DNA from: Nitrospirales bacterium
Lineage (GTDB): Bacteria; Nitrospirota; Nitrospiria; Nitrospirales; UBA8639
Reading direction: 5' to 3'
DNA length: 64,000 nucleotides
Assembly: GCA_022828225.1 (NCBI GenBank)
Contig: JAJEJG010000023.1
Location: 224,199-288,198, forward strand
A program made the translations under genes and the position numbers. Position 1 is the stretch's first letter. Each line of letters begins with the position of its first letter. Under the pieces are notes generated by a model. It ran no database searches. It worked only from the letters and a program-made list of their open reading frames with translations, and was not told the DNA's origin. Shown here piece after piece: positions 1-9,149 of this stretch.

Positions 1-287
1 GGATACCCTCTCTTCTCACCATCCACCGGCCCCGGAGACGATCATCATGCCAAGCTGGCTGCTTGGTTCCGCTGTGTTGCGCCAGTCCCCCAGTGCCCGT
101 GCCGTCTCGCCGAGCAACATGTGCCGCGGTCCTGTCTTGGCTTTCCTCAGTTTTCATGAGCATTTGAAATATGAATTAGTGTTTCCCTACATTAAAACGT
201 TATGAGGAAAACGACTTTGCCTTTCCCGGCTACGGAATCCGGTGATCCAGGAAGGGAGCCGGTCGCAGCCACCGAGTAGCCCCGCCC

Positions 288-3200
288 ATGGAGTCTTCCG
301 ACCACACCGCTTCCCGACCCGGGCCGATTGCGTGGATGACTCACCACACGGTTGCGGCCAACCTCGTCATGCTGATCTTCATCATCGGCGGGTTGGTCAT
401 CGGCACCGACCTCAAGAAGGAAGTCTTTCCGGCGTTCACATCCGATCGCATTCGTGTCTCCATGGCCTATCCCGGCGCCAGTCCGGAAGAAGTCGAGCAG
501 GGGATCATCCTGTCCGTTGAAGACGTGGTGCGGGGGTTGGACGGGGTGAAAAACGTCACCGCCACAGCCGCGGAGGGGATGGCCTTCATGAAAATTGAGT
601 TGGTGATGGGGGTCAACGCCGATAACGTCCTGCAGGACGTCGTGAACGAGATTGACGGCATTCAGTCGTTTCCGGAATTGGCCGAGGAACCCATTATCAG
701 TCTGGAGGAGGCGCGCCATCAGGTCGTCACCGTCATGGTGCACGGTGACCAGGAAGAACAGGTCCTGCGTGACGTGGCCGACCGCATGCGGGATGATTTG
801 TTGCAACGACCCGGCGTCACGCTCGTGGAACTGGGCTCGGCCCGTCCCCGGGAAATTGCCGTTGAAGTTCCCCAACGGCATCTGCGCGCCTACGGCCTGA
901 CCCTGAACCGGATTGCCCGGGAGATCGGGGAGGCGGCCATCGAGCTTCCGGGGGGAGGGGTGAAAACTCCCGGCGGCGAAGTGCTGGTGCGGACGCAGGA
1001 ACGGCGTGATTTCGGCCGGGAATTCGCGGACATTCCCCTGATTTCGACCCCGGATGGTACGACCGTGACAGTCGGCGATCTGGCGACGATCAGAGACGGG
1101 TTTGAGGATATCGACCAGGAAGCCTATTTCAACGGTCAGCGGGCGATCGAGGTCAAGGTATTCCGGGTCGGCAAGGAAACGCCCTTGTCCGTCTCCGATA
1201 GCGTGCATGCGTATTTGGAGGAATTGCAACCGGAATTGCCGGACGGCATCGGCGCGGCGGTCTGGGAGGATTGGGCCGTGATCTATCGTGACCGGATGTC
1301 CCTGTTATTGAAAAATGCGTTTCTGGGATTGATTCTGGTCCTGTTGCTGCTGGGATTGTTCCTGGATCTCAAGCTGGCGTTTTGGGTCACGGTGGGCCTG
1401 CCCGTGTCCATTATCGGGTCGTTTCTCTTCATTCCGTTCACGGGCGCTTCCATCAACATGATTTCCCTGTTTGCGTTCATCATCACGCTGGGGATCATCG
1501 TGGACGACGCCGTGGTTGCGGGCGAAATCATCTATCAGAAGCGGGAGCAGGGTCTGCCTCCGGTCCAGGCCGCGATTGTCGGAGCCCGGGAGATTGCCGG
1601 TCCCATCACCTTTGCCGTATTGACCAATATTGCCGCGTTTCTGCCCCTGTTTTTCGTGCCCGGCGAGCTTGGAATCATTATCCGACAGGTGCCCTCGATC
1701 GTGGTGGCGGTGTTCGTGGTGTCGCTGATTGAATCCTTGTTCGTCCTGCCGGCGCATCTGGCCCATACGCGGGAACCGTCGGGGTTCTGGAAAACGCTGG
1801 ACCGGCCTCGACAGCGGTTCAGTCAAGCCATGCAGACCTTCATAAGGGAACGCTATCAACCGTTTCTCCGCGTGGCGATCGCCAATCGCTGGTTGACGGT
1901 GGCGGTGGGAGTGGCCCTGTTGATCCTGGCGGTGGGGATGGTAGCCGGCGGGCATATCCCCTTCAGTTTTCTGCCGGCCATTGATTCGGAAAACATCACG
2001 GTGCAAGCCACCCTGCCCTATGGGGTGCCCATGAAACAGTCCCGGAGAGTCCTGGATCGTCTTCTGGAGTCGGCGGACGCCGCGCTCGCGCAACGCGGGG
2101 GCGAAGCCGTGCGGCGCGGCATCTATGCCCAAATCGGTGCGCCGTTGGCACAACGGGAGCCGGGGCAACCGACGTCGGGTTCAATCGGGAGCCACATGGT
2201 CGGGGCACAGATTTTCTTGGTGCCGGCGGATCAACGGGATTTCAGCGGAGCGGATTTTGCCAACACCTGGCGGTCGGCTATCGGGTCGGTTCCGGGGGTG
2301 GAGTCGCTGATCTTCAGATTCGAAGTGGGGCTGAGCAATGCCACGCCGATCGACATCCAGCTCTCGCATCGTTCCCGTGACGTTCTGGAAACGGCCGCCC
2401 GGGAATTGGCGGAGCGGTTGTCGCAGTATGCGGGGGTGTTGGATATCGACGACGGGGTGTCGTTGGGCAAACCGCAACTGAATTTTCGCATCAAGCGGGA
2501 GGCCCGCAGCCTGGGCCTCAATGCCACGGATATGGCCCAACAGGTGCGCGGGGCCTTTTACGGCGTGGAAGCTCTGCGTCAACAGCGGGGACGCGATGAA
2601 GTGAAGGTCATGGTGCGGCTGCCGGAATCCGAACGCCGGTCCGCGTTTACGGTCGAACGGTTGATCCTGCTCACCGGGCAAGGCGGAGAAATCCCCTTGG
2701 CCGAGGCCGCGGAGATTGAAGCGGGACGCGCCTACACGGAAATCAAGCGACACAAAGGCCATCGGATCGTGGCGGTCACGGCTGAGGTCGACGAGCAAAT
2801 CGCGAATGCCAACACCGTCGTCGCGGAAGTGATCGCCAATGACGTGGAAGCGTTGATCACGAAATATCCGGGACTCACGTATTCCCTGGAAGGGGAGCAG
2901 GAATTGCAACGCGAATCGCTGGGAACCCTGGCCGCCGGGTTTGCCCTGACGCTGTTGCTGATTTACGGATTGCTGGCCATTCCCTTCAGGAGTTACGTGC
3001 AACCGCTGATCGTGATGCTGGGGATTCCGTTCAGTTTCGTCGGCGTGGTGATCGGGCATCTGCTCTTGGGCTATGGGCTCAGCCTCATCAGTATTTTCGG
3101 CATGGTGGCGTTAGCCGGCGTGGTGGTGAACGATTCGTTGGTCCTGATCGTGGCGACGAATCGCATCTATGACGAGCAGGGCGTTCCCTTCTCCGAAGCC

Positions 3201-3479
3201 GTCGTTCAAGGGGCGACGAGCCGGTTTCGTCCCATCGTCCTGACGTCGTTGACCACGTTCTTCGGGTTGGCCCCGATGATTTTCGAGACGGCGCTGCAGG
3301 CCCGGTTTCTCATTCCCATGGCCATCTCGCTGGGCTTCGGCATCCTGTTCGGGACGGCGGTCATTTTAGTGATTGTGCCCTGTGTCTATCTCATGGTCGT
3401 GCCCCTGTTACGGAGGGACCAGCCGGCCCTAACAGACTCTTTGGCTTCACCGGAACATCCGGAAGCGGGACCGGTGTAA
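288..3479 (+). CDS. RND-family efflux transporter permease (AcrB/MMPL-like, HAE-type)
   Basis: 1063 aa ORF with the RND layout of two TM blocks and two large periplasmic loops. Motifs include GIIVDDAVVAGEIIYQ and GVVVNDSLVLI. Confidence 0.93.
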   Translation: MESSDHTASRPGPIAWMTHHTVAANLVMLIFIIGGLVIGTDLKKEVFPAFTSDRIRVSMAYPGASPEEVEQGIILSVEDVVRGLDGVKNVTATAAEGMAFMKIELVMGVNADNVLQDVVNEIDGIQSFPELAEEPIISLEEARHQVVTVMVHGDQEEQVLRDVADRMRDDLLQRPGVTLVELGSARPREIAVEVPQRHLRAYGLTLNRIAREIGEAAIELPGGGVKTPGGEVLVRTQERRDFGREFADIPLISTPDGTTVTVGDLATIRDGFEDIDQEAYFNGQRAIEVKVFRVGKETPLSVSDSVHAYLEELQPELPDGIGAAVWEDWAVIYRDRMSLLLKNAFLGLILVLLLLGLFLDLKLAFWVTVGLPVSIIGSFLFIPFTGASINMISLFAFIITLGIIVDDAVVAGEIIYQKREQGLPPVQAAIVGAREIAGPITFAVLTNIAAFLPLFFVPGELGIIIRQVPSIVVAVFVVSLIESLFVLPAHLAHTREPSGFWKTLDRPRQRFSQAMQTFIRERYQPFLRVAIANRWLTVAVGVALLILAVGMVAGGHIPFSFLPAIDSENITVQATLPYGVPMKQSRRVLDRLLESADAALAQRGGEAVRRGIYAQIGAPLAQREPGQPTSGSIGSHMVGAQIFLVPADQRDFSGADFANTWRSAIGSVPGVESLIFRFEVGLSNATPIDIQLSHRSRDVLETAARELAERLSQYAGVLDIDDGVSLGKPQLNFRIKREARSLGLNATDMAQQVRGAFYGVEALRQQRGRDEVKVMVRLPESERRSAFTVERLILLTGQGGEIPLAEAAEIEAGRAYTEIKRHKGHRIVAVTAEVDEQIANANTVVAEVIANDVEALITKYPGLTYSLEGEQELQRESLGTLAAGFALTLLLIYGLLAIPFRSYVQPLIVMLGIPFSFVGVVIGHLLLGYGLSLISIFGMVALAGVVVNDSLVLIVATNRIYDEQGVPFSEAVVQGATSRFRPIVLTSLTTFFGLAPMIFETALQARFLIPMAISLGFGILFGTAVILVIVPCVYLMVVPLLRRDQPALTDSLASPEHPEAGPV

Positions 3480-3505
3480 CGTGACAATCCTGAAAAACGG
3501 GACTG

Positions 3506-3580
3506 AACCCCCCTTGCCCCCCCTTCTCAGGGGGGAAATGTTCGCTGGCGTCCCCCTGATAAGGGGGATTGAGGGGGTTG
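3506..3580. repeat. C/G-rich intergenic inverted repeat (aaccccccttg...ccccctgataagggggattgagggggtt)
   Basis: Complementary CCCCTT/AAGGGG arms seen directly in the intergenic region. Confidence 0.6.
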
Positions 3581-3598
3581 TCTGACAAAGGCGAGTCC

Positions 3599-3672
3599 GT
3601 AGGTCGGATTAGCGCAGCGTAATCCGCCACCGCCCATCCCGTCGGGTTACGCCTTCGGCTAACCCGACCTAC
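3599..3672. repeat. REP-like dispersed repeat (gtaggtcggattagcgcagcgtaatccgcc...taacccgacctac)
   Basis: Terminal inverted repeat GTAGGTCGG / CCGACCTAC. It resembles a widespread bacterial intergenic repeat. Confidence 0.6.
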
Positions 3673-3759
3673 TCAACGTTGTGTTCGAGAGGGGGGCACC
3701 TCCCCGTTAAACCAGGGGAGGCGCCTGCTGACAGGAAGAGCCGTCCGGCTCTCGTCAGG

Positions 3760-6255
3760 TTAAAAGAACCACTGGGTGCGGAAGAAAATGGAGCGCGGCA
3801 TGTTGGCATGGGCCACGCCGAGCCCGATACTCTGTTCACCGACGTTCAACAACTCATGCTGGTCGAAGAGATTGATCGCGTCCACGGCCAGCAACAGCTT
3901 TTGTTTTTTGCCAAAGGGGATCACGTGCGTCAGGGAGAGATTATACGTGGTGTTCGAATCCGCGTGTCCCGAATTGGTTCTGCCGCCCGGAGGCGTGCTT
4001 CGCAGACCTGACCCGAAGAGCATCTGTGCGGTGACCGTGGTGTTGGTGAAGGGACGATACGTGACCACCGCCGAACTGGTCCAGTCTTGTGAATGATCGC
4101 AAAACACGCCTCCGCTCGACTCGATGTCTTCCAGTTCAGGTTCGTGCAACAAAAAGTGTCCGGATTGCAGCCCATAGCCCTTGCATTGCCCCCAGGCCAC
4201 GTTACCGCGGGCCGTGAGCGCGTCCGTCAGCTTGGCGTTCACGGACAAGTCGATCCCCCGTTGCCAGCCCCGCTCAAATGCAAAATAATTCAGCATGGGC
4301 GTCGTGTTGAACTGGTGGGCGTCAGCCTGGTTGGTGTTGATTTTGTAGTAGCCCGTCACCTGGACCACGAACTTCGTCCCAAGCGCGTGGGTCGAGCCGA
4401 TTTCGACATAATGCGACCGTTCCGGTTTGGTCCTGACGTTGGCCAGGTGCTCGGGCTGTGCCGTGGTGCCTTCAAGATTGAGGACTTGAAACGGCAGGGC
4501 CTCCAGGTTGGGCGGGGTAAACAGGCGCCCGTAAAAGGCGTGGAACGCATGCCGTTTGTTGGGCGTATAGGTGACACCAATGCGAGGACTCACTTGAAAC
4601 GCCTCCACGTACCCGTGAATATTATCCACCCGCAGGCCGAGGTTCACGGTCCATTGATCATTGGGCGTGTATTGATCCTGGATCCAGAACTCCTCCCGGT
4701 ACCCGATAATCCGCCGGTCGGCATTGCGGCTTAAGACTCCCCCCACGGGCTCAGCGCCATGCCCATGTTCGTGAGCTTCTTCCTCTTCTTCCTCCTCCCC
4801 CTCATGGTCTTCTTCTTCGTCGTCCTCTTCCTCACGCGCAAACACGGACAGGCGGGTTTTATTTCTGGACATCGTCCGGTCCAACTGGAACCCGGCTTTG
4901 ATCAAGTGCCGGGGATTGAGCGCGTGGGTGTAATCGACCCGCATGCCCCCGGCAAAGGCCCACCGGTCCTGGTTTCCCGCGGAAAAGGGTTCGGCGTCGT
5001 CGCTCGTGTAGGCCAGGATGTTCAAGGGGTCGGTGGTGAACGTCGCCCGGCTGTGCCGGAAATAGCCGGCCACGCTCACGAACTGCTTGGCATCCATATC
5101 GTGTCGCCACACCAGGTGCGAGTACTGGTTATTCTCCTCCTGGTTTTCATCGATCCGTTCCGACGGCACCGGCGTAAACCCCGGGACGGTGTGGTCCTGG
5201 ATCAACTCGACAATCTCCTCATTCGGTTCTTGGCCCGGTCGAGTGGGAATTTGCGAGTTTGCCACACTATTCATGAACAACCAGGTCACGTTATTGCGGT
5301 TGTTTACCTGGTAATCGCCGCGCAGGAAGGTCTGGTTGGTTTCGCCGCGACCGTGAAAGATCGACTGGCCCAACGTGGGCGGATCGATGGCCCGGTTGGT
5401 CGTCCGGTAATTGTTCATCACGTAGAACCGGAACCGGTCCCCTGCCGCCCCCCCGTATTCAAACGACGGCAGCACGGTCTCATTCGAGCCCCCGAACACG
5501 CCGAGCGACCCGAATCCCGGTTTGGTTCCGCTTTTGCTGGTGATGTCGATCACCGCAGCCGTCCGATTCCCGTATTGGGCTTCCATGGCGCCGAGCGTGA
5601 TGTCCGCCCGCTCCCAGACCCGCGGGGAAAGCAGGTCCGAAAATTGGCTCGTGACGGTGTCCGGAATGGGCACCCCGTCAATCCGGAATTGGAGATTCGC
5701 ATGATCCTGCCGGATGTGTACTTGTTTCAGACCGCCGTAGGCTGCGCTGGGGATCGTGGCCAGGACGTCATGTAGATCAAGATTGTTGCCCCGAGGCAGG
5801 GCTTCGATGTCTTTCCGGCTGACGGAATAGGTTTCACTGGACGAGTTAGGTTTGATGGGAAGGAGCGGGGCCACGATTTCCAGCGCAATATCCTTGGTTT
5901 CCGTCATGGTCAACACGACGGGGTCGGGCGTCTCTCGACCGATTTTGATCACCACGTGCTCGCTCCGATAGGTGTCCTGAACGGCTTGGATGGAAAACAC
6001 GCCGTCGTCCGGAACAACCAGTAAAAACTCGCCCGTGTCGGTTGAGGCTCCCGAGGTCACCAGGGTCCCTTCCTGGTCCCGCAATTCCACGGTGGCTTGG
6101 GCCACGCGCCGCAAATCCGCATTCTGGACGTAGCCGGTAATCGTCTGACTGACCGGCGCGGCAGCGCCGTGCTGCGGCATCCCCCACGGCAGCGCCAGGG
6201 CGACGCCAAGGATGAGCAGGGCCCCCCTGACGGGCTGAATCGTTCGAGTTGTCAT
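3760..6255 (-). CDS. TonB-dependent outer membrane receptor with N-terminal carboxypeptidase-regulatory-like domain
   Basis: Signal peptide, CnaB-like N-terminus (ITGYVQNADLRRVAQATVELRDQEG), plug (DLHDVLATIPSAAYGGLKQVHIRQDHANLQFRIDGVPIPDT), and beta-barrel ending in Phe (FFRTQWFF). Confidence 0.9.
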   Translation of the reverse strand: MTTRTIQPVRGALLILGVALALPWGMPQHGAAAPVSQTITGYVQNADLRRVAQATVELRDQEGTLVTSGASTDTGEFLLVVPDDGVFSIQAVQDTYRSEHVVIKIGRETPDPVVLTMTETKDIALEIVAPLLPIKPNSSSETYSVSRKDIEALPRGNNLDLHDVLATIPSAAYGGLKQVHIRQDHANLQFRIDGVPIPDTVTSQFSDLLSPRVWERADITLGAMEAQYGNRTAAVIDITSKSGTKPGFGSLGVFGGSNETVLPSFEYGGAAGDRFRFYVMNNYRTTNRAIDPPTLGQSIFHGRGETNQTFLRGDYQVNNRNNVTWLFMNSVANSQIPTRPGQEPNEEIVELIQDHTVPGFTPVPSERIDENQEENNQYSHLVWRHDMDAKQFVSVAGYFRHSRATFTTDPLNILAYTSDDAEPFSAGNQDRWAFAGGMRVDYTHALNPRHLIKAGFQLDRTMSRNKTRLSVFAREEEDDEEEDHEGEEEEEEEAHEHGHGAEPVGGVLSRNADRRIIGYREEFWIQDQYTPNDQWTVNLGLRVDNIHGYVEAFQVSPRIGVTYTPNKRHAFHAFYGRLFTPPNLEALPFQVLNLEGTTAQPEHLANVRTKPERSHYVEIGSTHALGTKFVVQVTGYYKINTNQADAHQFNTTPMLNYFAFERGWQRGIDLSVNAKLTDALTARGNVAWGQCKGYGLQSGHFLLHEPELEDIESSGGVFCDHSQDWTSSAVVTYRPFTNTTVTAQMLFGSGLRSTPPGGRTNSGHADSNTTYNLSLTHVIPFGKKQKLLLAVDAINLFDQHELLNVGEQSIGLGVAHANMPRSIFFRTQWFF

Positions 6256-6430
6256 CAAGCTTCGTCCCCCTCTCTCGTTCGGTGGTCGTTCCAAGTTCCT
6301 CTTGAGAGGGGCCTTATACACGACCGACTCGTATTTCGTGAGTCGTTTTCAACGAACGGGCGAAGATCATCCATAAACAGCGTCATGAGAGAAACGAATG
6401 GGATTGGAACAGGGGAGATGGGAAACCGGA

Positions 6431-7306
6431 TTAGTCAGCCTCAGAGAGCTGAGACTTGCGGCTGAGAAGCTCCGCGGCGTGCTCACCGGCCTCTTTGACC
6501 AGGATCCCCATTTTGGCATGGGAGGGTTCGAAGTCCACTGGCAGATGATGGTCACGGAGCCGTTGGCTGGTGACCGGGCCGATCGAGGCGACCATGGTTT
6601 TCTCCAGGGCCTCCCGAAAAGCCGAGAGTTTTTCGCTGTCGTCGAGCAGTTTCACGACGTGATCGACTTGGGCGGCACTCGTGAACATCACGACGGATGT
6701 TTGTCCGTCCACAATGTTGCGGAGCGCCCGTTTGAGCGGCTCCACGTCATCGGGAAGGGCCCACCGGTACACCGGCACGCTCCTGACTTGCGCGCCACGC
6801 TCGGTCAATCCCCGCGCCAGGTCCGGGTTTGTCGTCCCGTATTCTTGAACGGCAATGCGGAGTCCGGAGAGTCCCTCCGGTTTGTACTCATCCAGGGTGT
6901 GGAGGATATCCCGCCAGGTATTGGGTTCGGGCACGGTGACGTGGGGTTTCAACCCCAACTCCTTTAAGGCCGCAATGGGTTTCGGCCCCCGGCACACGAG
7001 GGTCGTGCTCGTCAGGGCTTGCCGGATTTCTTCGAGAGCAAACTGCGGTTTCCACATGTCCACCAACGTTCGTGTGCCCACGCCCGTCAGGAGGATCAGC
7101 AGGTCCACGTCCCCGGCCATGAGGCGTCCCGCAAAGTCCAGGGCTTCCGTATTGTTTTCCAGGGGAATCTCTCGCAAGGCAGGGGCCACCTGAGGATTCC
7201 CGCCGTGCCGGGTAATCAGCGTAGCCATCTGATCGCCCATCCGGCTCTCGAAGGCAACGACAGTCATGCCGCCGAATCCGCGTGTAGCGTCCGGTTGAGT
7301 GTTCAT
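6431..7306 (-). CDS. hemD: uroporphyrinogen-III synthase
   Basis: HemD-like pattern: VAFESRMGDQMATLITRHGG, LLILLTGVGTRTLVD, VVMFTSAAQVDHVVKLL, ASIGPVTSQRLRDHHLPVDFEPSHAKMGILVKE. Confidence 0.88.
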   Translation of the reverse strand: MNTQPDATRGFGGMTVVAFESRMGDQMATLITRHGGNPQVAPALREIPLENNTEALDFAGRLMAGDVDLLILLTGVGTRTLVDMWKPQFALEEIRQALTSTTLVCRGPKPIAALKELGLKPHVTVPEPNTWRDILHTLDEYKPEGLSGLRIAVQEYGTTNPDLARGLTERGAQVRSVPVYRWALPDDVEPLKRALRNIVDGQTSVVMFTSAAQVDHVVKLLDDSEKLSAFREALEKTMVASIGPVTSQRLRDHHLPVDFEPSHAKMGILVKEAGEHAAELLSRKSQLSEAD

Positions 7307-7336
7307 CGGGGGTGATGGTAACACGGGGCATGTTTT

Positions 7337-7364
7337 GTAGGGAACAACGCTCGTTGTTCCCTAC
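7337..7364. repeat. perfect inverted repeat gtagggaacaacg-ct-cgttgttccctac at a gene junction
   Basis: 13-bp perfect arms with a 2-nt loop. It spans the stop codon of the 7361..8530 ORF. Confidence 0.7.
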
Positions 7365-8530
7365 TTGGAAATCGCAATGGGCAACGAAGGGATTTGAGAA
7401 ACATCGGTCACGGCGATGTGATACAGTTGGTACAGCAGGTCGAACGCTTCGTGATTCCACCGGTCGACCGACGCTCCTTCCGTGGATTCCTGGTCGATGT
7501 AGTACGACAACCCGCGTTTCCGAACGGAGATGATGGCTTCTTCTGGTTGGGTACTTGACTCCAGGATGGTCAATGTTTTGGCCGGATTCACGGTTACCGG
7601 GCCTGTCCTTGGGTCCGGGTCCACGTGAAATTCCGGTTCCTCGGCAATGCCGAGTCCGATAAATTCCAGGATCGCCTTGAAGCTGCGCAATATGATCTGG
7701 CCGGACATGGGGAATTCGCCGCCCGGATGGCCCGGCCGGATGTCGACAAGAAGATGATGCTGAGGGAAGCGTTCCGCTCGCCGCTGTAACATCTGACGTT
7801 CATCGTTGGAGAGTGTATTCAGATCATAGTTGGTCATCACGATCCGTCCGGTCTCCCGGTGGCCCTCGTCGATGAAATGAAGCGCGCCGATAAACAGTTT
7901 TCGCTTGAAATAGAGCCATGACAGGTGCATGACCCGCTGCCGGAATTTCCGGTACTCCTCTTGCCGGTGAGGTTTGTTCGACAAGACTTCTGATTCCATG
8001 TTGATCCCGCGAGACACCAGACGAAAGAGGATGGCGGGATCGATCCCCTGTTGCGCCAGGAAGAAGACGGTCTTTTCCGTAATCGGGGTCAGCAGGCGCT
8101 CTGCGAATTCCCTGCCTTGAATCGGGATGATCGTCACGGTGGGGTTTTCCGCTGCGGAACTGCCCAACGTCAACGACAACGAGTCGGAGCCGGGGACTCC
8201 CGCCAGTAATCCGGCCAAGCCGGTGTTGACCCGGAAATCAAACGTGGCGGCGATGTTGGACACGGCCGTGAAGTGAATCGGCTCATGGTAGCGCGTGCGG
8301 GCGATATTGAGCAGCAGAAGTTCGGTTTCGATCCGGTTGACGGTCCAATCGTATTCCAGCACCGCGCGATGCATGGCTACCGGCGAGACGCACCCGCTCC
8401 AGAACAGGCTCATACACCACAGGGTGCACCAGAGCAGCACGGCGTTGCGCGTCCGCCGTGGACGTCTGCGTCCCGCTTGGGAATTCCGGCGTGCAACGAA
8501 TCCGCGTGTTGTGAACGGTTCGGTGTTCAT
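7361..8530 (-). CDS. conserved hypothetical lipoprotein-like protein
   Basis: 389 aa ORF with N-terminal hydrophobic segment and lipobox-like SGC (LFWSGCVSP). Function unknown. Confidence 0.75.
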   Translation of the reverse strand: MNTEPFTTRGFVARRNSQAGRRRPRRTRNAVLLWCTLWCMSLFWSGCVSPVAMHRAVLEYDWTVNRIETELLLLNIARTRYHEPIHFTAVSNIAATFDFRVNTGLAGLLAGVPGSDSLSLTLGSSAAENPTVTIIPIQGREFAERLLTPITEKTVFFLAQQGIDPAILFRLVSRGINMESEVLSNKPHRQEEYRKFRQRVMHLSWLYFKRKLFIGALHFIDEGHRETGRIVMTNYDLNTLSNDERQMLQRRAERFPQHHLLVDIRPGHPGGEFPMSGQIILRSFKAILEFIGLGIAEEPEFHVDPDPRTGPVTVNPAKTLTILESSTQPEEAIISVRKRGLSYYIDQESTEGASVDRWNHEAFDLLYQLYHIAVTDVSQIPSLPIAISK

Positions 8531-8655
8531 GAATTGGATGGTAACACACGGCCCGTCCCGTGGGGAACAACGATGATTCTGCCCTCGACAGCAGGGTTGC
8601 TCTGCCCGGTGCGTCCCTTTAAGATGACCGCCGGGAATCGGGAACCCGGATCAAC

Positions 8656-9087
8656 ATGTCCGAACAACAAGATATTCCACAGGGAAAAGGCTTTCGCCAC
8701 GTGGCCTTGAACGTGACCGACGTGGAAGTCTCGAAAACGTTCTATCAGACCTGGTTCGGGATGAGGATCGTCTGGGAGCCTGATGCCGGGAACGTGTACA
8801 TGAGTTCAGGGGTCGATAATCTGGCACTGCATCAAATACCCAATGAGAAGATGCCGGTTGATCGTCAAGCGCAATTCCTCGACCACTTGGGGTTTGTCAT
8901 GGAGTCACCGGAAAGCGTGGACCAACTGTATGAACGGGTCGTGCAAGCGGGCGTCGAGATCATCCATCACCCGAAACAACATCGGGACGGCAGTTACTCC
9001 TTTTATCTTCGGGACCCCGACCGCATCGTCATCCAGATTTTATACGAACCCGCCATCAGTCCGATTCGGTTTTCAACTGAAACGTAA
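8656..9087 (+). CDS. VOC superfamily (glyoxalase/dioxygenase-like) protein
   Basis: FRHVALNVTDVEVSKTFYQTWFGMRIVWE ... DGSYSFYLRDPDRIVIQILYEP is typical of VOC folds. Confidence 0.9.
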   Translation: MSEQQDIPQGKGFRHVALNVTDVEVSKTFYQTWFGMRIVWEPDAGNVYMSSGVDNLALHQIPNEKMPVDRQAQFLDHLGFVMESPESVDQLYERVVQAGVEIIHHPKQHRDGSYSFYLRDPDRIVIQILYEPAISPIRFSTET

Positions 9088-9149
9088 GGGATCGCCCCGG
9101 TCGGTTGCCTCATGACCTGAGGGTGTCACCTCTTACGCGGAAAGGTTTT

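Noticed and set aside
192-1229. 345 aa minus-strand ORF opposite the RND pump
   Set aside because: Shadow ORF of a GC-rich gene. His/Arg/Pro-rich composition and no domain, while the + frame is a clear RND transporter.
4759-5775. 338 aa plus-strand ORF opposite the TonB receptor
   Set aside because: Antisense shadow. Its hydrophobic start (FFLFFLLPLMVFFFVVLF) is the reverse frame of the Glu-rich insert.
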